Assembly (NCBI RefSeq): GCF_014647515.1 | Contig: NZ_BMPI01000042.1 | Span: 37,378 to 101,377 of the forward strand | Length of the DNA stretch: 64,000 bases | Origin: Dactylosporangium sucinum | GTDB taxonomy: Bacteria > Actinomycetota > Actinomycetes > Mycobacteriales > Micromonosporaceae | Direction of reading: 5' to 3' | In this document: positions 8,300 to 16,821 of the stretch, in pieces | Layout of the letters: each line of letters starts with the position of its first letter | How positions within the stretch are numbered: position 1 is the first letter of the stretch | Position numbers and translations under genes: made by a program | The notes under the pieces: generated by a model | What the model was told of the DNA's origin: nothing | What the model saw: the letters and a program-made list of their open reading frames with translations, nothing else | Database searches by the model: none

Positions 8300-9022
8300 A
8301 TGATCGGCGTGTCCGACACGATGACCCTCTGGCGACCGACCGGGCAGGCCGAGCTCGACCTCGTGGCCGCGTCCGGCTGGCGCGAGTGGCCGCCACGGCT
8401 GGCGGACCAGCCGATCTTCTACCCGGTGCTGAACCGGTGGTACGCGACGAAGATCGCCCGCGAGTGGAACGTGCCCGCGGGCGGGGTGGGGCACGTGACG
8501 CAGTTCGCGGTCGAGCGGGCCCATCTTGAGCAGTACCAGGTGCAGCAGGTCGGCGGGCGGGACGTGCTGGAGTACTGGATTCCGGCCGAGCGCCTCGCCG
8601 AGTTCAACACGCACATCGTCGGGGCGATCGTCGCGGAGGCGGAGTACCGGGGGCCGGTCGACGACGAGGAGTTCACCACCCCGCTGCCCGCCGAGTGGCG
8701 CAGCTACCTGCAGGGCCCGTCGTGGTACCGCCGGGGATGGCTGACCGACGAAACCCACGTGTGGCTGAACAGCCCGCGCGAGATGCTCGAACTCCAAGCG
8801 GCGTGGGGCGACAGCACGGCGGCGCACCCCGGTATCGCCATCATCGGCGGCGACGGCGCACGGGCGCAGCTGGCGCTCGACCTGCGCCACGACCCCGCGC
8901 CGGTGATGCTGGTCGACATCGGCAGCAGCGGCTGGGACACGGCGGTCCCCCAGGCCCACGACGTCGGCGAGCTCATCGAGCGCATCGAGGACGGCACGTT
9001 CTCGTTCTCGTTCGCCGGATGA
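8300..9022 (+). CDS. Two-domain protein: ADP-ribosylation/crystallin-J1-like domain plus SMI1/KNR4-like domain
   Basis: The 240-residue protein opens with TLWRPTGQAELDLVAASGWR, with a conserved core FYPVLNRWYATKIAREWN and EYWIPAERLAEFNTHIVG. The C-terminal part (from about residue 160) has the SMI1/KNR4-like features LQAAWG, PGIAIIGGDGARAQLALDLR and an acidic ending. SMI1-type domains often serve as immunity or protein-binding modules, but no toxin gene is adjacent. Start choice (ATG 8300 or 8321) is uncertain because no clear ribosome-binding site is seen. Its stop overlaps the next start. Confidence 0.65.
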   Translation: MIGVSDTMTLWRPTGQAELDLVAASGWREWPPRLADQPIFYPVLNRWYATKIAREWNVPAGGVGHVTQFAVERAHLEQYQVQQVGGRDVLEYWIPAERLAEFNTHIVGAIVAEAEYRGPVDDEEFTTPLPAEWRSYLQGPSWYRRGWLTDETHVWLNSPREMLELQAAWGDSTAAHPGIAIIGGDGARAQLALDLRHDPAPVMLVDIGSSGWDTAVPQAHDVGELIERIEDGTFSFSFAG

Positions 9023-10137
9023 TGCCGGAGCCGATGACGCAGCTGCAGCTGGCGCGGCTCGATCCCGGGGAGCTGTGGCGGCGGTTCGGTGCGCGGTTGT
9101 CGGCGCTGCCGCCGGACGGGTACCTGCGGTGCTTCGCGTTCACGATGGCCGAGTATCGCCGGCTGTACCTCGACGACGACCTCCCCTCGTCGGAGCGGCG
9201 GCTCGTCGACGACATCGTCGCGCTCACCGAGCGGGCGGCGGCCGGCGAACCCGTGGCCGAGGCCGCCGCGGCGCTGGACCGGCGGTGGAGCGCGGCGACC
9301 GGCGGCGACCGGCCCTACGCCGGGCCGCTGCCGATCGAGCTGTTCAAGGCCGGCCAGGCGGCGCTGTGGGAACTGCTGGACGAGGCGCACCGGTACGACT
9401 CGGCGGAGGACATCGGCGACGGCGCGCTCGGCTACGAGGACCCGCGCGACCAGCTCGCCAACACGCGGCTGCTGCTGCGGCTGCTGGACCGGGTGGCGGG
9501 CGGGCACACGCCCGTCGAGCCGGTCGCTGCCTCGCCGCGACCGCTGGCGGTCGCGCCGCTCGACATCACGCCGCCGTTGACGATCCGCCGGGCCGAGCCC
9601 GAAGACGTGCCCGCCGTGCTGGACCTGCTGGACGAGAGCGTCGCCTGGCTGCGGGGCAAGGGGCTGCAGCAGTGGCTGACCTGGCCCGACGACCAGCCCG
9701 CCACGTACCTCACGCGCCTGGCCGTGCGCCGTGGCCTGGCCGGCCGGGGCCTCGGCGCGCAGGTGCTCGACTGGGCGCGGGCCCACGCGCACCGGCACGG
9801 CAGCCGCTGGCTCCGCGTGCCGGCGTGGCCGGGCAACCCGCGGCTGCACGGGTACCTCCGCGGGCAGGGATTCCATCCATTGTGGACGATCGAAGCGCCG
9901 CTCGCCGAGTCGCGCACCTTGTTCGCCGGGCGGTCAGGTGAGCGGCTCGCCGCCGTCGATGTGCAGGGTGGTGCCGGTCAGGAAGGGGCTCGTCATGGCG
10001 AAGAGGACGCCGTCGGCGATCTCGGTGGCGGTACCGATGCGACGGGCCGGGTTGCGGGAACTGATCATGTCGAAGTAGGCCGACTTGGTCTGGTCGCCGA
10101 ACTCGTCCCAGGCGCCGGTGTCGACCACGCCGGGTGA
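9019..10137 (+). CDS. Unknown domain fused to a GNAT acetyltransferase domain (likely damaged)
   Basis: The start ATG overlaps the upstream stop (ATGA). Residues 4-170 form a helical domain I do not recognise. From about residue 190 a GNAT domain begins (LTIRRAEPEDVPAVLDLLDE) with the acetyl-CoA loop RRGLAGRGLGAQVLDWAR. Around 50 residues that normally separate these blocks are missing (only GKGLQQWLTWPDDQPATYL remains). After the usual domain end near 9935 the frame runs 200 bases antisense through the SDR gene, implying the original stop was lost. Partial deletion is the simplest reading. Confidence 0.5.
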   Translation: MMPEPMTQLQLARLDPGELWRRFGARLSALPPDGYLRCFAFTMAEYRRLYLDDDLPSSERRLVDDIVALTERAAAGEPVAEAAAALDRRWSAATGGDRPYAGPLPIELFKAGQAALWELLDEAHRYDSAEDIGDGALGYEDPRDQLANTRLLLRLLDRVAGGHTPVEPVAASPRPLAVAPLDITPPLTIRRAEPEDVPAVLDLLDESVAWLRGKGLQQWLTWPDDQPATYLTRLAVRRGLAGRGLGAQVLDWARAHAHRHGSRWLRVPAWPGNPRLHGYLRGQGFHPLWTIEAPLAESRTLFAGRSGERLAAVDVQGGAGQEGARHGEEDAVGDLGGGTDATGRVAGTDHVEVGRLGLVAELVPGAGVDHAG

Positions 10138-10653
10138 GATGGCGTTGACCCGGATCGGGGCGAGTTCGAGGGCGAGCGATCGGGCGAGGACGTCGGCCGC
10201 GCCGTTGGTGATGGCCACGGCCATCGTGCCAACGGCGAGCTTCGCCGCGGCGACGCCGGAGAAGATCGTTATCGAGCCGTCGTCGCCCATCCGCGGCGCC
10301 AGGTGCTTGGCGAGCATGAGCGGCCCGATCACCTTGGTGTCGAACGAGCTGCGCACCTCGTCGCGGTCCAGCTCGGCGAGCCGCCCACGGGCCCGCGCGG
10401 ACGCGGTGGAGACCACGTGGTCGACGGTGCCGAGCCGCTCCCCCAGCTGCTCGATCGAGCGCTCGTCGGTAAGGTCGACGGTGTCGGCGGCGACCCCGGG
10501 CTCGTCCCGGTAGGCGGTTTCGAGCCCGGCCCGGTTCCGCCCGGCGGCCACGACGCTGGCCCCGGCATCCCGCGCGGCGAGGGTGACGGCTCGCGCGATC
10601 CCGCTCCCCCGCCCGACGACGAGCACGGTCCGATCCTTGAGACTTCCGCTCAT
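9934..10653 (-). CDS. Short-chain dehydrogenase with atypical active site
   Basis: The 239-residue protein has the SDR Rossmann motif VVGRGSGIARAV, the DVDL-like DTVDLTDERS and the late RVNAISPGVVDTG and FLTGTTLHIDGGEPL blocks. The catalytic Tyr-x3-Lys is absent: the expected segment reads VGTMAVAITNGAADVL. This matches an SDR subgroup lacking the tyrosine, so a reductase reaction by the usual mechanism is unlikely. The start codon lies inside a 12-bp inverted repeat that could control translation or transcription. Confidence 0.85.
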   Translation of the reverse strand: MSGSLKDRTVLVVGRGSGIARAVTLAARDAGASVVAAGRNRAGLETAYRDEPGVAADTVDLTDERSIEQLGERLGTVDHVVSTASARARGRLAELDRDEVRSSFDTKVIGPLMLAKHLAPRMGDDGSITIFSGVAAAKLAVGTMAVAITNGAADVLARSLALELAPIRVNAISPGVVDTGAWDEFGDQTKSAYFDMISSRNPARRIGTATEIADGVLFAMTSPFLTGTTLHIDGGEPLT

Positions 10654-10678
10654 GGGGCGATGCCTTCCCCATGAGCGG
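10646..10678. promoter_or_regulatory. 12-bp inverted repeat over the SDR start codon
   Basis: CCGCTCATGGGG (10646-10657) and CCCCATGAGCGG (10667-10678) are perfect complements around a 9-base loop. In the SDR transcript the AUG is in the 3' arm and the AAGG ribosome-binding site in the loop. It may act as an operator or as an RNA hairpin hiding the start. Confidence 0.55.
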
Positions 10679-10812
10679 CGTCTTACCCGCGGACGCCGAA
10701 CGGCCTCACAGTATCGGCTCCATCTCGGTGCGGGTCGCCGTGGAGCAGCACCACCGCCGGCACGGCCGGCAGGGGCCCGAACGTGACGAGCACGCGCCGA
10801 CGGGGATCCCGG

Positions 10813-12748
10813 TCATGGGCCCAGGCGGCGGACGCGGACGTGGTCGTCGCCGGCCGTGGCGAGCCATTGCCCGTCCGGGGACCAGGCCAGCGACTGTACC
10901 CGCTGGGGGCCGTCGATCCGGCCGAGGTGGGTTCCCCGCTCGGCGTCCCACACGGAGGTGCCGCCGATGCCGCCCGCCGCGATGTGGCGCCCGTCGGGTG
11001 ACCAGGCCAGCGTGTACAGGCCGAAGCCGTGGCCGTCCAGCACCTCCGGCTGATGCGAGGCACCCCAGATTCGCACGGTCTTGTCGTGGCTCGACGTCGC
11101 CACCCGGGAGCCGTCCGGCGACCATACCGCCTGTGAGACGGCGCTGTCGTGGCCGGTCAGCGTGTCCACGTGCGCGCCGGTCGCCGGATCCCAGATGCGG
11201 GCCGTGTTGTCGTAGCTCGCCGTCAGCAGGCGCGTGCCGTCCGGGGACCAGGCGACGGAGGAGACCATCGTGCGGTGGCCGTGCAGGACGCGCAGCTCGC
11301 GGCCGCCGGCGGCGTCCCAGACGCGGGCCGTGTCGTCGTAGCCGGCGGTGGCGAGGAAGCGGCCGTCCGGGGACCAGGCCGTCGCATACACCCGGCCGTC
11401 GTGGCCCTCCAGGTCGTACAGCCACTCCCCGCCGCCGGAGCGGACGGTCACCTTCGGCCCGGTGCCGGACGTGGCGAACCGCTCGCCGTCCGGGGACCAG
11501 GCCAAGGTCAGTGAGGCCCGGTCACCGCCCACGGTGCGCGCCTGCCGGCCGGTGGCCGCGTCCCAGATGCGGACCGGGCTCTGGTTGCTGGACGTCGCCA
11601 GGTGGCGGCCGTCGGGCGACCAGCCGACCCGCACGGTGTCCTCGGACGGCGTCGAGAGCGTGTACCGGTCGGTGACGGTGGCGCCGTCCCAGGCCGGTGC
11701 GGGGCGCGGCACGGCGGCGAGGCCGACTGTGGCCAGCCAGTCCAGGCTGCGGACGCGCTCGCCCGGCTCGGCGTGCGTGCGGGCCAGCACCCCCGCGCGG
11801 CCGGGCGCCGAGAGCCGCACGAGCGCGCCGCCGGGCGTGCGCAGCAGGGCCAGGCGGTCGCCCGCGGCGAACGGCTTGCCCTCCTCGACCAGCCAGCGCA
11901 GCAGGGTGGCGACGCCGTCACCGGGCAGCTCCCAGCAGAGCGGCTGCAGGCCCTCGTCGAGCAGCGCCGGCGGCACGCCGTCGTCCGGGGCGCGGGTGGC
12001 GTGGGCCGCGGTGATGTCAGCGGTACCGATGCCGCACCGGGACAGCAGGTCGAGGCAGCACTCGACGGTGTCGTCGACCAGGGGCGCCACCAGCCGGGCC
12101 AGCTCGGCCCGGTCGAGCCGGTACGGCGGCGCGGCCGGCGTCAGGTAGTCCTCGACCCGGCCGACGTCGCTGAGCTGGTGCTTGACGCCGCGGACGAAGT
12201 CGGCCAGCTGGACCCGCACCCGCGGCGAGCGTCTCGGCCAGCTCGGGATCGGCCTGCCCGCGCAGGTGCCGGGCGATCAGCGCGTCGACGTCACGGCCGC
12301 CGCAGTCGTTGAGCGCGGCGTGCCCGAGCACCTCGTGCGTCCCGTTGTCGCCGAACCGGACGAGGGCGGCGTCGAAGGTACCGCCACCGAAGTCGTACAC
12401 CAGCACGAGGTCCCCGGCGGCGAACGGCGCCCCGGAGATCGGCCCGAGCGCCGCCGCCACGGGCTCGGGCAGCAGCTCGACCTCGGCGAACCCGGCCGCC
12501 TCCCCCGCCGCGACCATGCGATGCGAGCGCGCGTCCCCGTGCCCGTACGACGCCGGCACGGTGAGCACGAGCCGGTCCGCGGGCTCGGCCCGCCCGGCGA
12601 CGGCCCGCAGCACGGCGACGAGGTCGCCGGGCGCATAGTGCCCGTCGCCGAGCGGAACGGTGGCGTCCTGTTCCGCGTCCTTCCTATCGGGTACCGCGGC
12701 CGGACGCACATCGTCCAAACTGCCCGTGTTCAAGCGGCCCGGCACCAC
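10813..12748 (-). pseudogene. Hsp70-like ATPase fused to WD40 repeats, frameshifted and N-truncated
   Basis: The upstream frame (12748 to about 12222) carries Hsp70/actin-fold pieces: LVLTVPASYG, ELLPEPVAAAL, LVLVYDFGGGTFDAALVRFG and NDCGGRDVDALIARHL. The downstream frame (from about 12219) continues RVQLADFVRGVKHQLSD with the end of the Hsp70 region, then at least seven WD40 repeats (each ending AWSPDGRxLAT...VWDA) to 10813. One base is missing near 12222. The N-terminal phosphate-1 loop (GIDLGT) is also missing. Hsp70-WD40 fusions are large actinobacterial proteins of unknown role; the WD40 propeller would bind partners. Confidence 0.8.
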
Positions 12749-12792
12749 GACGAGCGGCCGTGGTCAGGGTGCAGGAGTACGACTGCTGCGGA

Positions 12793-14643
12793 TCAGGTGA
12801 GCGCCAGCCGGACCGGGTAGCGGCGCAGCCACAGGTTGAGGCCGAGCAGCAGCTCGACCGAGCGGCGGCTCATCCCGAACCCGCTCTCCTCCAGCGGGGC
12901 GGCCAGCATCTCCCGGACCCGCGGCGGGTTGATCAGCTCCGCGATCGGTGCCTGCGGGTCGGCGACGACCTCGGTCAACGACTGGCGCAGCGTCCGTTCG
13001 TACACCGGATCCTGGGTCGACGGGTACGGGCTCTTCTGCCGGCGCAGCACCGACTCGGGCAGCAGGTCGGCGACGGCGGCGCGCAGCACGCTCTTCTCCC
13101 GGCCGTCGAACGCCTTCATCGACCACGGTGTGTTGTAGACGTACTCCACCAGCCGGTGGTCGCAGTACGGCACCCGGACCTCCAGCCCGTGCGCCATGCT
13201 CATCCGGTCCTTGCGGTCCAGCAGGGTCTGCAGGAATCGGGTCAGGTGCAGATAGGAGATCTCGCGCATCCGGTGCTCGGCCGGCGACTCGTCGGGCAGG
13301 TGATCGACCTCGGTCAGTGCCTGCCGGTAGGCGGCGTCCCGGTACCCGTGCAGATCCAGCGCGCGCTCCAGCTCCGGGGCGAACAGTCCCTGTGCGCTGC
13401 CCGGCCGATCCGGCAGCGCGGTCAGCCAGGGGAACCCGTTGGCGTTGATCGCGGTGGGGTCGTGGAACCAGCGGTACCCGCCGAACACCTCGTCCGCCGA
13501 CTCGCCGGACAACGCGACGGTGGAGTGCTCCCGCACCGCGCGGAAGAGCAGGAACAAGGAGGTGTACAGGTCGCCGAGGCCGGTCGGGACGTCGTTGGCG
13601 ACCAGGACTTCCGTGCGGTACAAGGAGTCCGTCAACTCGCCGCTGTTCAACACGATGTCGGCGTGCTGGGAGCCGACGTGCTTGGCGACCTCGTGGACGT
13701 AGGGCGTGTCCGGCTCCGGCCGCATCGCGTCCGGGTGGAAGTGCTCGGTCTGTCCGACGAAGTCGACCGCGAACGAGCGCACCGGCCCGAGCCCCTGTTC
13801 CCGCGACCCGAGTGCGGCGAGCGCGGTGACCGCCGACGAGTCGAGCCCACCGGACAGCAGGGTGCACAGCGGTACATCCGCGATCAACTGCCGGCGAATG
13901 ATGTCTTCCAGCAGGTCTCGCACGGTGTGCACGGTCGTGTCGAGGTCGTCCGGATGCGGCCGCGCCGACAGCCCCCAGTAGCGGCGCGTCCGGGTCCCGT
14001 CCCGGTCTACGACGACGACGTGGCCCGGCCGGACCTCGTGCACCCCGCGATACACGCCGTGCCCCGGCGTCTTCACCAGCGCCAGCAGCTCCCGCAGCCC
14101 GTCGAGGTCCACCTCGGCCGACACGTCCGGATGGGCCAGAATGCTCTTCGGCTCCGAGGCGAAGAGCACCCCGTCCGGCGTCGGATGGAAGTACAGCGGC
14201 TTCACCCCCATCCGGTCCCGGACCAGCAACAGGCGCTGCCGGCGACCGTCCCATACCCCGAAGGCGAACATGCCGTTGAGCCGTTCGGCGAATTCGTCGC
14301 CCCACTCGAGGTAGGCGTGGAGCACGACCTCGGTGTCGGAGTCGGTCCGGAAGTCGTGTCCGAGCGCGCGCAGCTCCGCGCGCAGCTCCCGGTAGTTGTA
14401 GACCTCCCCGCTGTAGGTGAGTGCGACGGTCGGCTGCCGGTCCTCTTCGGCGAGCATGGGCTGCACGCCGCCCGCCAGGTCGATCACGGCCAGCCGGCGA
14501 TGCCCGAAGCCGCAGTGCTGATCGAACCAAAGCCCTTCGGCATCGGGTCCGCGGAGCGCGGCGGTGGCCGTCATGGCCCGCAGCGCCGACTGCTCGTGTC
14601 CAAGATTTCGGTCAAACGCGACCCAACCGACAATTCCGCACAT
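12793..14643 (-). CDS. asnB: Asparagine synthase, glutamine-hydrolysing
   Basis: The start is fixed by the N-terminal nucleophile: the ATG at 14643 gives MCGIVGW with Cys2 exposed after Met removal. The class II amidotransferase domain spans residues 1-190 (RRLAVIDLAGGVQP, YNYRELR, EVVLHAYLEWG) and the ATP-pyrophosphatase synthetase domain about 220-560 (TLLSGGLDSSAV P-loop, SGESADEVFGGY). The 616 residues match bacterial AsnB. It forms asparagine from aspartate, glutamine and ATP in the cytoplasm. It is flanked by broken genes and appears monocistronic. Confidence 0.96.
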   Translation of the reverse strand: MCGIVGWVAFDRNLGHEQSALRAMTATAALRGPDAEGLWFDQHCGFGHRRLAVIDLAGGVQPMLAEEDRQPTVALTYSGEVYNYRELRAELRALGHDFRTDSDTEVVLHAYLEWGDEFAERLNGMFAFGVWDGRRQRLLLVRDRMGVKPLYFHPTPDGVLFASEPKSILAHPDVSAEVDLDGLRELLALVKTPGHGVYRGVHEVRPGHVVVVDRDGTRTRRYWGLSARPHPDDLDTTVHTVRDLLEDIIRRQLIADVPLCTLLSGGLDSSAVTALAALGSREQGLGPVRSFAVDFVGQTEHFHPDAMRPEPDTPYVHEVAKHVGSQHADIVLNSGELTDSLYRTEVLVANDVPTGLGDLYTSLFLLFRAVREHSTVALSGESADEVFGGYRWFHDPTAINANGFPWLTALPDRPGSAQGLFAPELERALDLHGYRDAAYRQALTEVDHLPDESPAEHRMREISYLHLTRFLQTLLDRKDRMSMAHGLEVRVPYCDHRLVEYVYNTPWSMKAFDGREKSVLRAAVADLLPESVLRRQKSPYPSTQDPVYERTLRQSLTEVVADPQAPIAELINPPRVREMLAAPLEESGFGMSRRSVELLLGLNLWLRRYPVRLALT

Positions 14644-14730
14644 CGTTGGGCCGTACCCAGCCAGCGCCGCGCACAATCGCTCGCAACGCCCGACCTCGTG
14701 GGCGTCGACGAGATCACCCGGATCGTGTCG

Positions 14731-14887
14731 TCACGGGCTGCGCAGCGCGCGACAAGCCAGCTCGACCCAGCGGGTGCGTTCCGCCCGCGGGGACCGGGCG
14801 TCCGGGGCGGAGCGCAGCAGCAGGGCGATGTCGTCCACCGTGAGGTCGGGGTGGAGGGCGCCGTCGGCGTGGCCCGCGGGCCCGGAC
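14731..14887 (-). pseudogene. TetR regulator C-terminal fragment
   Basis: The frame ends DLTVDDIALLLRSAPDARSP and then WVELACRALRSP before the TGA at 14731-14733, typical for the last two helices of TetR proteins. No DNA-binding domain precedes it; sense ends near 14887 where a fragment on the other strand begins. It keeps clean codon usage, so the loss is recent. Confidence 0.6.
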
Positions 14888-14891
14888 GGCT

Positions 14892-15013
14892 TCATGGAGA
14901 TCCGCGGCTACCCGCACCGCGTCGAGGCAGGCCGCCGCGCCCACGACCCCGACGCCCAGCGGCGCCTGTGGGCGGCCTCCGAGCGCCTCACCGGCGTCAC
15001 GTTCGGGGTCTGA
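14892..15013 (+). pseudogene. Short-chain dehydrogenase C-terminal fragment
   Basis: About 40 codons end in DPDAQRRLWAASERLTGVTF and a stop at 15013, the usual C-terminus of retinol-dehydrogenase-like SDRs. Everything upstream of it is missing. With the TetR fragment it forms a back-to-back pair of gene ends, as if one deletion removed the shared divergent promoter and both 5' halves. Confidence 0.5.
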
Positions 15014-15124
15014 GCGCTGGCGGGAATCCCGTTGGTTTCTGGCATCGACGGACGCTGCGGTACCGCCGGTGCCCGGTTAGCTTCGGGTCGGCCGGCGACG
15101 GCCGGTGACCGGAGGAGGACCGCG

Positions 15125-15523
15125 ATGCTGGGGTATGTCGTGCCCGTGGCGATCGGGCTGCTGTACGTGGCCCTCAACTCGTTCGTGCCCGAAGCGCACC
15201 GGCAGCGGTTCAACGCCGTCATGGTCGGCGGGGCCGGCGGGGTGTACATCAGCGGCGGCGGGTTCGGGCTGTGGGAGCTGGGGTTCGCCGCGGTCATGGC
15301 GGCCGTCGCGTTCGCCGGGCTGCGGTCGTACGCGTTCATCGGGCTCGGCTGGCTGCTGCACACCGCATGGGACGTCGCCCACCACCACCGGGGCGCGCCG
15401 ATCATCCCGTCGCTGCACGACTCGTCGTTCGGCTGCGCCATCTGCGATCCGGTGATCGCCGCGTGGTGCTTCTGGCTCGCGTTCAGACGGCCGGCAGCGG
15501 TCCCGGTCAGCGACGGGGCTTGA
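15125..15523 (+). CDS. DUF6010-like membrane protein
   Basis: The ATG at 15125 follows GGAGGAGG. The 132-residue protein has four hydrophobic segments (about residues 3-18, 36-52, 56-78, 102-122), a conserved HTAWDVAHHHRG motif and PSLHDSSFGCAICDP. These match a family of small membrane proteins of unknown function. The His/Cys pattern could bind a metal. It is surrounded by fragments of other genes. Confidence 0.65.
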   Translation: MLGYVVPVAIGLLYVALNSFVPEAHRQRFNAVMVGGAGGVYISGGGFGLWELGFAAVMAAVAFAGLRSYAFIGLGWLLHTAWDVAHHHRGAPIIPSLHDSSFGCAICDPVIAAWCFWLAFRRPAAVPVSDGA

Positions 15524-15613
15524 GGCCGTCGATGCAGACGGCCGGCACCGGCCCGCTGGGCCCGGTCGAGCAGGGCGCCGACGGCCCGGCGCAGCCCGAG
15601 CCGCGCTACGCAC
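15507..15613 (-). pseudogene. Probable TetR C-terminal fragment, frameshifted
   Basis: One frame gives RLGLRRAVGALLDRAQRAGA and the next VCIDGLKPRR with a stop at 15507. Together they resemble the end of TetR-family regulators (LLDRAQxAGAVRxDV...DL). A frame change is needed near 15535, so this is a damaged leftover. Evidence is limited to about 35 codons. Confidence 0.35.
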
Positions 15614-15698
15614 CCGCTCCCGCGACTACTTCGACCACCTCACGGCCGCCCGGGTCCGCGGCCGGCTCGACGACCTGGTGGCCGCCGTCAACGGCTAG
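15603..15698 (+). pseudogene. Unidentified gene 3' fragment
   Basis: About 30 codons read ALRTRSRDYFDHLTAARVRG, then RLDDLVAAVNG and stop (TAG at 15696). All codons end in G or C in the second half, showing real coding ancestry. No family recognised and no 5' part present. It abuts the TetR-like fragment on the other strand, repeating the arrangement at 14731-15013. Confidence 0.4.
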
Positions 15699-15708
15699 GC
15701 TCGGTGCG

Positions 15709-16626
15709 ATGCGGACGAAACGGGAGCTGACCGAGGCCATCCGGCAGGACCGGCGGGCGGCACTGGTGGTCAACACCCGGGCGCGGCGCGGCCGCCGGTT
15801 CTACGCCGAGGCGCGGTCGCGGCTCGTCGCCGCCGGCTTCTCGATCGAGGTCGCCGACTCCGGCGGGCTGGAGGAGCGGCTGCTCGCCGCCGTCGAGGGC
15901 GGCGCCGACCTGGTCGTCGCCGGCGGCGGGGACGGCACGATCAGCACCGCGGCGCGCGTGCTCGCCCACCGCGACGTCGCGCTCGGCCTGCTGCCGCTGG
16001 GCACGACCAACAACTTCGCGCGCACCGTCGGCATCCCCCTCACCCTCGACGAGGCGGTCCGCACGCTCACGGACGGCGCCGTGATCGACGTGGACCTCGG
16101 CCTCGCCGGGGACGTGCCGTTCACGAACCACATCGGCGTCGGGTTGTCGGCGCAGGTGATGCTGTCCGCGCCCCGCCGGCTCAAGCGCGTCGCCGGCCGG
16201 GTCGCCTACCCGGTCACCGCCGCGGCCCTGCTCGCCCGCCACCGGCCGCTGCGGGCGGTGCTCCGCACGGACGGCCGGCGGCACGAGTTCCAGACGCACC
16301 AGTTGTACATCGCCAACGGCGGCTTCCACGCCGGCCGCCCGATCACGGCCGACGCGCACGCGGACGACCGGCTGCTGATCGCGTATCCGGTCGGCGGCCC
16401 CAGCCGCTGGCAACTCGTGCGCGAGACGGCCCGCAACGCGGCCACCGGCCACCGCCGCACCCTGGCCGACGAACCGTTCCTGGCCACGGACGAGCTGTGG
16501 CTCGAAACCGACCGCCCCGCCCCGGTGGAGGTCGACGGCGAGCCGCGCGGCGAGACCCCGCTGCGCATCGGCCTGGCGGCGAACGCGCTGCGCATCATGG
16601 CCCCACCCGGCACCCCGGACCACTGA
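15709..16626 (+). CDS. Diacylglycerol kinase-family lipid kinase (YegS/DgkB-like)
   Basis: The 305-residue protein begins LVVNTRARRGRRFYAEARSR, has the nucleotide-binding GGGDGTISTAARVL (about residue 68) and LGLLPLGTTNNFARTVGIPL, and a C-terminal beta-rich domain with DGE (EVDGEPRGETPLRI). This is the DAGK catalytic-domain family, which phosphorylates lipid hydroxyls at the membrane face. The substrate could be diacylglycerol or a sphingoid-like lipid. It starts 11 bases after a gene fragment and is probably transcribed alone. Confidence 0.9.
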   Translation: MRTKRELTEAIRQDRRAALVVNTRARRGRRFYAEARSRLVAAGFSIEVADSGGLEERLLAAVEGGADLVVAGGGDGTISTAARVLAHRDVALGLLPLGTTNNFARTVGIPLTLDEAVRTLTDGAVIDVDLGLAGDVPFTNHIGVGLSAQVMLSAPRRLKRVAGRVAYPVTAAALLARHRPLRAVLRTDGRRHEFQTHQLYIANGGFHAGRPITADAHADDRLLIAYPVGGPSRWQLVRETARNAATGHRRTLADEPFLATDELWLETDRPAPVEVDGEPRGETPLRIGLAANALRIMAPPGTPDH

Positions 16627-16689
16627 CGTTCAGCGGCGAGGGGTCGACGAGCCGGCGGATGCCGCAGCGGCGTCCGGCGCCGCCGGCAT

Positions 16690-16819
16690 TCACACGGCGG
16701 ACGAGACGCCGCCGGCGTCCGCGAAGCGGGCCACCGCGGCGAGGAGAGCCTCCCGCTCGGTGGCGACCCGCAGCCGCGCCGCCCGGCCGGTGAGCCACTC
16801 CCCGGTCAGCGCCGGCCGA
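16690..16819 (-). pseudogene. Unidentified C-terminal gene fragment
   Basis: The minus strand reads ALTGEWLTGRAARLRVATER and then EALLAAVARFADAGGVSSAV followed by a stop at 16690. GC third positions are near complete. There is no start codon with ribosome-binding site, since the stop of the 16822 gene lies just upstream. It looks like the last 40 residues of a lost gene. Confidence 0.4.
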
Positions 16820-16821
16820 TC

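Noticed and set aside
10683..10800. Possible minus-strand gene end (LVTFGPLPAVPAVVLLHGDP) after the WD40 gene
   Set aside because: Third-position GC bias is lost in the second half and no homologous pattern is recognised; too weak to list as a fragment.
12760..15108. Long plus-strand open frame opposite the asparagine synthase gene
   Set aside because: It is the antisense shadow of asnB in a very GC-rich sequence: composition is low-complexity Arg/Gly/Pro with no family pattern, and the asnB motifs on the other strand are complete.
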